Both the position numbers and the translations under genes were made by a program. A model generated the notes under the pieces. That model saw only the letters and a program-made list of their open reading frames with translations. It was not told the origin of the DNA and ran no database searches. Positions 58,123-64,000 of a DNA stretch of 64,000 bases are shown here, one piece after another (within the stretch, counting starts at the first letter, position 1; every line of letters begins with the position of its first letter). Origin of the DNA: CAYNXB01 sp964401045 (GTDB taxonomy: Bacteria > Pseudomonadota > Alphaproteobacteria > Sphingomonadales > Sphingomonadaceae); assembly GCA_964401045.1 (NCBI GenBank), contig CAYNXB010000006.1:1-64000 (forward strand), given 5' to 3'.

Positions 58123-59541
58123 ATGAAGCTACGCTCTTTCGCTCTCTCAAGCCTTTCCGCGCTCGCCTTGTCCGCGTGCGCGGCGGGGCCGGACTACGCC
58201 CTCCCCCCCAGTCCCCCTGCGTCGTCCGGCCCCTTCCTTTCAGCGGACGATCCCGCGTTCGCGCTCACGGCGCTGCCCGCCGATTGGTGGCGGCTCTACG
58301 ACGATCCGACGCTCGACGGCCTCGTGTCGGATGCGCTCACGGCAAACACCGATGTGCGCCAGGCGCTCGCCCGGATCGACCGGGCCCGTGCCGGCCTGCG
58401 CGGCGCACGCGGAGACCGGCTGCCGCAGACCGGGATCGGCGCAGGTGCGACTTATGGTCGCTTGCCCGAAAGCCAGCGGTCCGCCGGTACCCCGCGCGAG
58501 GACTGGTCCTACGACGGCGGCATCGACGTCGGCTATGAGCTCGACTTGTTCGGCCGCGTCAGCCGCGGCGTCGAGGCTTCACGCGCGGACGTCGCCGCGA
58601 GCGAAGCCGATGCCGATGCGGTGCGGGTGCTCGTGGTCGCCGATACCACCCGCGCCTACGCCGACGCCGCGTCCGGCGCAGAGCGGCTGAGGGTGGCGCG
58701 AGAGATCGTCGAACTGCTCGACCAATCGCTCGGCCTTGTGCGCAAGCGCTACGACGCAGGCCTCGAGAACGGTCTCGCCGTCGCCCGGCTGGCCACTTTG
58801 CGTGAGCAGCGCGCGGCAGAAATTCCCGCGCTCGAAGCCGCGCGCGCCGCCGCGTTGTTCCGGCTGGCAACGCTTACCGGCCGGACGCCCGCCGAGCTGC
58901 CGCCCATTGCCGCTGACCGCAGCATCGCTCTGGAGATTGAGCAGCCCTTGCCGATTGGCGATGGCGCTGCGCTGCTGGCTCGGCGGCCCGATATCCGCGC
59001 GGCGGAGCGCCGGCTGGCGGCGGACACTGCGCGTATCGGGGTCGCGACCGCAGATCTCTATCCGCGCATCACCTTCGGCGGATCGATCGGATCGACCGGG
59101 CCGAACATCGGTGATATCTTCGGTGGCGGGCCGCTGCGCTGGCTGCTCGGACCGCTGCTGAGCTGGTCGTTCCCTAATCAGGAGCCAATCCGGGCGCGGA
59201 TCGACGCTGCGGAGGCGGACACCAAGGCTTCGCTGGCGGCGTTCGATGGCACCGTGCTCAGGGCGCTGGAGGAATCCGAGGTCGCGCTCTCCAACTATGC
59301 CAAGGCGCTGGAACGGCGCCGGGCGCTGCAAGCGGCCAGCCGCGAGGCCGAACGCGCCGCCGGGATTCTGCGCGCGCAGCAACGCGAAGGGACGGTCAAC
59401 TCGCTCGACCGTCTCGACGCCGAACGCACTCTTGCCGACGCCACCGCGCAGCTCGCAGCGCAGGATGCCGAAGTCTCCCGCGCACAGATCGACGTGTTCC
59501 GTGCGCTGGGCGGCGGGTGGTCCAAAAGCGCGGAGAGTTAG
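58123..59541 (+). CDS. Outer-membrane efflux lipoprotein, TolC/NodT (OprM-like)
   Basis: A 472-aa outer-membrane channel. The signal ends in the lipobox LSACAAGPDY, placing the lipidated Cys at about residue 19. Two OEP repeats follow, with WWRLYDDPTLDGLV, GYELDLFGRVSRGVEASRADV and SWSFPNQEPIRARIDAAEAD typical of the NodT family. It completes the tripartite RND system with the two upstream genes. Two small hairpins follow its stop codon. Confidence 0.93.
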   Translation: MKLRSFALSSLSALALSACAAGPDYALPPSPPASSGPFLSADDPAFALTALPADWWRLYDDPTLDGLVSDALTANTDVRQALARIDRARAGLRGARGDRLPQTGIGAGATYGRLPESQRSAGTPREDWSYDGGIDVGYELDLFGRVSRGVEASRADVAASEADADAVRVLVVADTTRAYADAASGAERLRVAREIVELLDQSLGLVRKRYDAGLENGLAVARLATLREQRAAEIPALEAARAAALFRLATLTGRTPAELPPIAADRSIALEIEQPLPIGDGAALLARRPDIRAAERRLAADTARIGVATADLYPRITFGGSIGSTGPNIGDIFGGGPLRWLLGPLLSWSFPNQEPIRARIDAAEADTKASLAAFDGTVLRALEESEVALSNYAKALERRRALQAASREAERAAGILRAQQREGTVNSLDRLDAERTLADATAQLAAQDAEVSRAQIDVFRALGGGWSKSAES

Positions 59542-59579
59542 GGCGCGGTAGCGCGCCAACGTCCACGCTTGCACGGACG
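59542..59579 (+). terminator. Paired hairpins after the efflux operon
   Basis: GGCGCG-GTAG-CGCGCC (59542-59557) directly follows the channel stop codon, and CGTCC...GGACG (59560-59579) follows 2 bp later. They are likely the 3' boundary of the efflux mRNA; no U-run is present. Confidence 0.5.
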
Positions 59580-59668
59580 CTGACTTGTGCCACTATCGCA
59601 TCGCCGCGGGCTGATGGGGCTTGCCCGCGGTTGCCGCTTCGAACTCGGGGCGCGGCGGGGGAGGCACG

Positions 59669-60712
59669 ATGTACCTTCGGAATGGCTGGTATTGCGCGGG
59701 ATGGGCGTCCGAGCTCGGGGCGGCTCCGATCGGGCGGCGCATGCTGGACGAGCCGGTGGTGGTGTACCGCGCGGAAAGCGGTGAACCAGTGGCACTCGAA
59801 GGCCGCTGCCCGCATCGTTTCGCGCCGCTGCACCTTGGCACGGTCGCCCACGACCGGCTGACGTGCCCGTATCACGGACTGGTGTTCGACCGCACTGGCG
59901 CTTGCGTTCTCAACCCCCACGGCGACATTCCCAGGGAAGCGAAGCTCAGGACCTACCCGGTGATCGAGCGCGACGGTGTGGTGTGGGTATGGATGGGCGA
60001 CTCCGCCAAAGCCGACCCCGAGCTCATCGTCGATAGCGGGTTCGTGGTCGATCCGGGCTATGCCACGGTGCTTGGCTATCTCAACGTCGCTGCCCACTAC
60101 CAGATGGTGATCGACAACCTGCTCGACCTCACCCACCCCGCAATCCTGCACAAGGGCGGGCTCTCCTCCGAGGAATACATGGGGGAGAACATGCGCCACA
60201 AGTTCCGTCAGGAAGGGACCGCGATCCATTCCGACTACAGCTTTCTCAACGTGAATCCTTCGCCTGGCCTCGCCCCGCTATGGGGAGACCGGAAGACCGA
60301 TGTCCGCGCGTTAATGACGCTCTACGCTCCGACCAACCTCATGCTCGACTTCCGCATGAGCGAAGTCGACGGGCCGATGGATGAGGGGGTGTTCCTGCCG
60401 ACCCTGCATCTGCTCGTGCCCGAGAACGAAGAGCGGACCCACTACTTCTACGCGATGGGCCGCAACGTCGAGGTCGACAACGAGGAACTGAGCGCGATCA
60501 CCGCGAAGATGGCCCGCCACGCGTTCGAGGACGAGGACGAGCCGATGATCCGTGCCTGCCAGGAAATGATGGGGACGACCGACCTGTTCTCCCTGAAGCC
60601 GGTGCTGCTCAAGACCGACGTCGCCGCCGTGCGCGCGCGTATCCTGCTCGACAAGCTGATGGCGGCCGAGGCGGCCGACGCAGCGCCGGCAAAGGAGGGT
60701 GCCGCGGCATGA
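59669..60712 (+). CDS. Rieske aromatic oxygenase, vanillate O-demethylase-like
   Basis: A 347-aa oxygenase component of a two-component Rieske non-haem iron system. The [2Fe-2S] ligands are in CPHRFAPLHLG and CPYHGLVFD; the mononuclear iron ligands are in NLLDLTHPAILHKG (Asp-x2-His-x4-His pattern). Size and pattern match VanA-type monooxygenases, which O-demethylate or hydroxylate methoxylated aromatics. GGGGGAGGC precedes ATG 59669. It needs a reductase, and none is encoded in the window. It is the first gene of the aromatic operon; its stop overlaps the next start (ATGA). Confidence 0.88.
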   Translation: MYLRNGWYCAGWASELGAAPIGRRMLDEPVVVYRAESGEPVALEGRCPHRFAPLHLGTVAHDRLTCPYHGLVFDRTGACVLNPHGDIPREAKLRTYPVIERDGVVWVWMGDSAKADPELIVDSGFVVDPGYATVLGYLNVAAHYQMVIDNLLDLTHPAILHKGGLSSEEYMGENMRHKFRQEGTAIHSDYSFLNVNPSPGLAPLWGDRKTDVRALMTLYAPTNLMLDFRMSEVDGPMDEGVFLPTLHLLVPENEERTHYFYAMGRNVEVDNEELSAITAKMARHAFEDEDEPMIRACQEMMGTTDLFSLKPVLLKTDVAAVRARILLDKLMAAEAADAAPAKEGAAA

Positions 60713-61158
60713 GCCTCCCCGCCCAGGACCTTGCCGACCTGCAACAGCTCGCCAATCGCTATTGGGCCATGGCCGACCTGCTCGAGGACGTGCCGCTCGC
60801 CGAACTGTTCGAGGGTGACGCGGCGTTCGATCTTGGCGCCCTGAAGCTCGAAGGGCTGGCGGCAATAGAAGTGTTCTTCGCAGAACGCGCGAAAGGCATG
60901 CGTGAGAGCGGGCGAACCACGCGTCACGTCGCGGCCAACTTCCTCGCCGTGCCCGATGGGCCCAATCGCGTCCGCATCCGCTCGACCGTGCTGGTCTATG
61001 CAGCGAACGGCTCGCTGCCGCTCGAGGCCGCCGCGCCTTCCGGCATCGCGGATTTCGAGGACGTCTGCCGGCGCCAGTCCGACGGAAGCTGGCGCTACCA
61101 CCATCGCAGCGGCCGGACGGTGTTCGTCGGCCCGAACGCCGCGTCATTTGCGCGGTGA
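60709..61158 (+). CDS. NTF2/SnoaL-like protein
   Basis: A 149-aa protein with the alpha+beta cone of the NTF2/SnoaL superfamily (LQQLANRYWAMADLLEDVPLAELFEGDAAFDLG, HVAANFLAVPDGPNRVRIRSTVLVY, GSWRYHHRSGRTVFVG). This fold includes oxygenase beta subunits, isomerases and hydrolases. Co-translation with the Rieske gene hints that it assists the oxygenase or the following ring cleavage. No specific function can be assigned. Confidence 0.7.
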   Translation: MSLPAQDLADLQQLANRYWAMADLLEDVPLAELFEGDAAFDLGALKLEGLAAIEVFFAERAKGMRESGRTTRHVAANFLAVPDGPNRVRIRSTVLVYAANGSLPLEAAAPSGIADFEDVCRRQSDGSWRYHHRSGRTVFVGPNAASFAR

Positions 61159-61173
61159 AGCAGGAAACGCACC

Positions 61174-62133
61174 ATGGCTGATCCAAACCGCAAGGCCTTT
61201 CTCGGATGCGTGCCGCACGCACCGTTCATGATGCTGCAAGACCGAGCGCTCAACCAGCCGTTCTGGGACGCTTATGCCGCGCAAGTGGCGGCCTTCCGGA
61301 CATTCGATCCCGAGCTGGTGTTCGTGTTCGGCGCCGATCACTACAGCGGCCAGCACATGCGGCTGATGCCATCGTTCGCGATCGGCCAGGCGGCAGAGGC
61401 GATTGCCGATGAAGGCGGCTTCCCCGGCAAGCTGGATGTCCCGAGCGAGTTGTCGCTCGCCTGCGCCACGTATGTCGTCGAGGCCGGGATCGACGTCGCC
61501 ACGTCCTTTGCGATGGAAATCGACCACGGCTTCAGCGCAGTGACCGGGCACTTTCTCGGGAGGATCGACGCCAAGCCAGTCATCCCGATATTCATCAATG
61601 CCCTCGCCGCGCCGCGCCCCACGTTCAAGCGCTGCCGCATGCTCGGTGAAGCTATCGGCCAGTTCGCGGCAGGGCTCGGCAAACGTGTGGCATTCCTGGG
61701 CTCGGGCGGCCTGTCGCACGAAACCGGCGATATCTTCCCGCAGTACCTCGAAGCGTCCGATCCGCGCACTCGGGAGTACATTCTCCACGGGGGCACCAGG
61801 GGAGAGCTGACGCGGGACGTGTGGATCGAGGAAATGTGCGGAGGCCTGCAATTCGTGAACGGCCTGTTGCTTGATCACACCCCGGGCGTAGGCGAAATCC
61901 GGCCGGAGTGGGACGAGGAGTTCCTGCGCCTGTTCGCCGCCGGCGACCTCACGGTATTCGACGCGTGGACCGATGCGGACGTGCTACGCGAAGGCGGCAA
62001 CGGCGCGGGAGAGGTGCGCTTGTGGATTGCCGCAGCGGCCGCGGCCCAGAAGGCCGGTGCGGGCGAAATCAGCGTCGATCTCTGCCGGCACGATCTGCCG
62101 ATGGGCGTCGCGTCGGTCGTTGTGCACGCCTGA
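61174..62133 (+). CDS. Class III extradiol ring-cleavage dioxygenase, MhpB-like
   Basis: A 319-aa Fe(II) dioxygenase of the LigB/MhpB superfamily that opens a catechol ring beside the two hydroxyls. The pattern VPHAPFMM, VFGADHYSG, MEIDHGFSAV, PIFINALAAPRPTFKRCRM and LGSGGLSHE parallels E. coli MhpB, whose substrate is 2,3-dihydroxyphenylpropionate. Both His regions needed for iron binding and catalysis are present. The gene order (oxygenase, extradiol dioxygenase, hydrolase, FAH enzyme) is that of a meta-cleavage pathway. The actual substrate may be another substituted catechol. Confidence 0.88.
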   Translation: MADPNRKAFLGCVPHAPFMMLQDRALNQPFWDAYAAQVAAFRTFDPELVFVFGADHYSGQHMRLMPSFAIGQAAEAIADEGGFPGKLDVPSELSLACATYVVEAGIDVATSFAMEIDHGFSAVTGHFLGRIDAKPVIPIFINALAAPRPTFKRCRMLGEAIGQFAAGLGKRVAFLGSGGLSHETGDIFPQYLEASDPRTREYILHGGTRGELTRDVWIEEMCGGLQFVNGLLLDHTPGVGEIRPEWDEEFLRLFAAGDLTVFDAWTDADVLREGGNGAGEVRLWIAAAAAAQKAGAGEISVDLCRHDLPMGVASVVVHA

Positions 62134-62140
62134 GCCCGGC

Positions 62141-62821
62141 ATGCCGCATCCCCCGGTCATCCTGCTGCACGGCTGCGGCGGCTCGCCCGAGCAGGCCTTC
62201 GTGAGAACGGGGTGGATCGAAGCGTTCCGGCATGCGGGGCGTGAGGTGCACGCGCTACGACTTCCGGGACATGGACGCGACGGCCCGTCGCACCACCCCG
62301 CTGCTTACGCCGATCTCGCGGGCTCGCTGGTGCGCGATATCCCCGATGCTGCCTGCGACGTGGTGGGTTTCTCGCTCGGGGCGAAACTGGCGCTCGCCGT
62401 CGCCGTGAGGTTTCCCGCCCGGGTGCGGCGCCTGATGCTTGGCGGGATCGGAGACAACGCCTTCGCGCCGGAGACGATCGGCGACGCGGCCGCGCGCGCG
62501 CTCGAGGATGGCGCCGACGAGAACACGCCGCCCCCGGTGCTGGCATTCCTCGAAAGCTGGGATCCGACGCTCAACGACCCGCTCGCGGTCGCCGCGGTGT
62601 TGCGCCGCCCGGCCAATCCGGTGTTCGCGGAAACCGATATCGCGGCGATTACCGTGCCTGTCGCCGTAATCAACGGCGGCGACGATTTCGTCGCCAGCAT
62701 GGGGACGCGCCTGATCCAGGCGCTGGCCATCGAGCAGGTGCTGCTGCCAGGCGTCGGCCACTTCGATCTCACCGCGCAAACGGCGTTCCGCGATGCCGCG
62801 GTCGCTTTTCTGAGGGACTGA
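62141..62821 (+). CDS. Alpha/beta hydrolase, probable meta-cleavage product hydrolase
   Basis: A 226-aa alpha/beta hydrolase. ILLHGCGGSPEQAF is the oxyanion loop, GFSLGAK the nucleophile elbow, and VGHFDLTA carries the catalytic His. The protein is shorter than MhpC-type C-C hydrolases, so a compact lid or another role is possible. ATG 62141 is 7 bp after the dioxygenase stop. The operon position suggests cleavage of the ring-fission product. Confidence 0.78.
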   Translation: MPHPPVILLHGCGGSPEQAFVRTGWIEAFRHAGREVHALRLPGHGRDGPSHHPAAYADLAGSLVRDIPDAACDVVGFSLGAKLALAVAVRFPARVRRLMLGGIGDNAFAPETIGDAAARALEDGADENTPPPVLAFLESWDPTLNDPLAVAAVLRRPANPVFAETDIAAITVPVAVINGGDDFVASMGTRLIQALAIEQVLLPGVGHFDLTAQTAFRDAAVAFLRD

Positions 62822-62825
62822 AAGA

Positions 62826-63779
62826 ATGAAGCTCGCCAGCTTTCGCGCCGATGGAGTGGACCGGATCGGGGTCGAGATCGCCGGCGGCATCGCCGACATC
62901 GCCGGGCTGGTCGATGGCCCGGCCGACATGATCGAGTTGATCCGGCAAGGCCCGGGTTTGCTCGACCGGCTACGCTCGGCCGTTGCTTCGGCCGGCCCGG
63001 CACGCCCCACCGTGTTTCCGCTCGATGAGATCGAGTGGCTTCCGCCAGTCCGCACGCCGTCGAAGATCGTGTGCATTGCGCTCAACAACCGCTCCCTCGA
63101 TGCAATCAAGATCAAGGCGCCGACCGATCATCCGGCGTTCTTCCTGAAGCCCTGGACGGCGCTCACCGGCCACCGCACCGCGATCCGGATGAAGGCGAAG
63201 TTCGGCTTCACCCACCCGGAACCGGAACTGGCGGTGGTGATCGGCAAGACGTTGCAGGACGCGACGCCGGATGAGGCGTTCGCCGGCGTGTTCGGTTACT
63301 CCATCCTCAATGACGTGACCTGCGTTGGCATGCGCGAGGCGGATTCGTTCGCGCTGCGCTATTTCCGGCCGGAGGGCGACGGCGTGGTCGAGGATGTCGC
63401 GTACACCTCCTATCCGGGCCGCTACAAGGCGAGCGACACGTTCGCGCCGATGGGCCCCTGGCTGGTGACGGCGGACGAAATCCCCGATCCTGCGGCGCTA
63501 TCGATCCAGTGCCGGATGGATGACAAGCTCGTCGCCTCCGACCACTCCGGAAACTACGTCTATAACGTGGCCCACGCGCTGTCGCACATCTCGCAGACGA
63601 TGACCCTGCTGCCGGGCGACGTGGTTTCGATGGGCACCGCCGTGGGCGGTGACCAGGATGATCCGGACCGGCCACACATTCCCGGCGTCACTCGCTGCAA
63701 TATCAACGGCTTTGGCGGCGAAATTATCATAAAGATCGAGGGTGTTGGCACGCTACGCAACTCGGTCTCCGTCGCCTGA
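62826..63779 (+). CDS. FAH-family hydratase/isomerase/decarboxylase of the meta-cleavage operon
   Basis: A 317-aa fumarylacetoacetate-hydrolase superfamily protein. The metal-binding acids are in THPEPELAVVIGK and ILNDVT; PSKIVCIALNN, FFLKPWTALTG and LLPGDVVSMGTAVGG complete the fold. Homologues act on 2-hydroxy-2,4-dienoates or oxaloacetate-like acids, which suits the step after ring-fission hydrolysis. It starts 4 bp after the hydrolase stop. It is the third FAH-fold gene in the window, each in a different pathway. Confidence 0.85.
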   Translation: MKLASFRADGVDRIGVEIAGGIADIAGLVDGPADMIELIRQGPGLLDRLRSAVASAGPARPTVFPLDEIEWLPPVRTPSKIVCIALNNRSLDAIKIKAPTDHPAFFLKPWTALTGHRTAIRMKAKFGFTHPEPELAVVIGKTLQDATPDEAFAGVFGYSILNDVTCVGMREADSFALRYFRPEGDGVVEDVAYTSYPGRYKASDTFAPMGPWLVTADEIPDPAALSIQCRMDDKLVASDHSGNYVYNVAHALSHISQTMTLLPGDVVSMGTAVGGDQDDPDRPHIPGVTRCNINGFGGEIIIKIEGVGTLRNSVSVA

Positions 63780-63883
63780 GCCGACCAGTGCTAACGCCGG
63801 TATCCTTCCCGCTCACAAATCGCTATCTTTCGATAGGAGGTCGGGCCAGCCCCCTCCCATAATCAACTGTCGAGAGGACTGAA

Positions 63884-64000
63884 ATGCGCAGGTCGAGCGG
63901 CCAAACGCAGGAGAACATCCCACGCGTCCGGCTGCTCGAAAAGCTCGCCGGTGCGCCACGCATCGTGCACATTCGCGCACCAGCCGGCTTCGGCAAGTCG
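63884..64000 (+). CDS. MalT/LuxR-type ATP-dependent regulator, 3' end outside window
   Basis: Only the first 39 codons are inside the window. They read IPRVRLLEKLAGAPRIV then HIRAPAGFGKS, where APAGFGKS is the start of a Walker A loop. This arrangement is the N-terminus of large MalT-like regulators that end in a LuxR helix-turn-helix. GAGAGG lies 6 nt upstream of ATG 63884. It may control the aromatic operon, which ends 104 bp upstream on the same strand. Confidence 0.72.
   Translation, partial: MRRSSGQTQENIPRVRLLEKLAGAPRIVHIRAPAGFGKS

Noticed and set aside
56405..58150. Long minus-strand open frame (581 codons) inside the RND pump gene
   Set aside because: It is antisense to a fully conserved pump and has His/Arg/Asp-rich shadow composition and no domain.
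59546..59556. Possible extra LacI operator (GGTAGCGCGCC)
   Set aside because: It lacks the right palindrome arm and is better explained as part of a GGCGCG/CGCGCC hairpin after the efflux operon.
63823..63840. CTATC-TTTC-GATAG inverted repeat followed by AGGAGG upstream of the last gene
   Set aside because: The AGGAGG has no start codon at a usable distance and the repeat is short; too weak to call as an operator or hidden gene.
1..64000. tRNA, rRNA, CRISPR array, insertion sequence, prophage or integration site
   Set aside because: No conserved RNA segments, regularly spaced repeats, transposase or integrase genes were found on reading both strands.

Overview
The window is GC-rich, gene-dense DNA that looks chromosomal and alphaproteobacterial, most likely from a sphingomonad or a caulobacter-like relative. 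The main reasons are two large TonB-dependent receptors of the Xanthomonas/Caulobacter type, a receptor-linked flavin halogenase/SapC/cupin group, and Weimberg-pathway genes resembling Caulobacter xylX, xylB and xylC. Two runs of exactly 100 N (2831-2930 and 19401-19500) are scaffold gaps, so this is a draft or metagenome assembly; each gap cuts a glycosidase gene. No tRNA, rRNA, CRISPR array or insertion sequence was seen.

Layout. (1) 1-7.8 kb: FucP-type sugar importer (5' end cut off), GH95 alpha-L-fucosidase, GH3 beta-xylosidase-like enzyme and a flavin-dependent halogenase. (2) 7.9-12.9 kb: TonB receptor divergent from SapC and a JmjC/cupin-8 protein. (3) 13-20.4 kb: CE1-like esterase, GH27 alpha-galactosidase, a GntR regulator divergent from an AraD1/GguC protein and an L-arabinose/D-galactose 1-dehydrogenase, then a GH51 arabinofuranosidase. 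(4) 20.5-39.6 kb: xylan utilisation, with a sugar porter, GH10 xylanase, LacI regulator, SGNH acetylesterase, XylC lactonase, XylB dehydrogenase, XylX dehydratase, GH43, GH67 alpha-glucuronidase, a second GH43, xylulokinase, xylose isomerase, an unknown secreted protein and a third GH43. (5) 39.6-52.7 kb: a probable galactosamine/GalNAc-glycan locus, with an unknown Tat-exported TIM-barrel-like protein, a second TonB receptor, a DeoR/AgaR regulator, an exported amidohydrolase, GH36, an EamA transporter, AgaZ/KbaZ, AgaS and a BadF-type kinase. (6) 52.8-59.6 kb: TetR plus a tripartite RND efflux pump. (7) 59.7-63.8 kb: an aromatic meta-cleavage operon (Rieske oxygenase, NTF2-like protein, MhpB-like extradiol dioxygenase, alpha/beta hydrolase, FAH-family enzyme), then the start of a MalT/LuxR-type regulator.

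How it works together. A 12-bp palindrome, G-N-TAGCGCTA-N-C, occurs seven times in intergenic DNA with an eighth degenerate copy. It sits before the sugar porter, between GH10 and lacI, before xylX, twice between GH67 and GH43, before the esterase, and between the first TonB receptor and SapC. This suggests one LacI regulon for uptake and breakdown of acetylated, glucuronidated and arabinosylated xylan, and it includes the halogenase/SapC/cupin group. Xylose can apparently enter both the isomerase/kinase route and the oxidative Weimberg route. The amino-sugar locus has its own TTTCG-repeat sites resembling AgaR/DeoR operators. The efflux pump and its TetR share a third repeated site, TACCG-N5-TAT.
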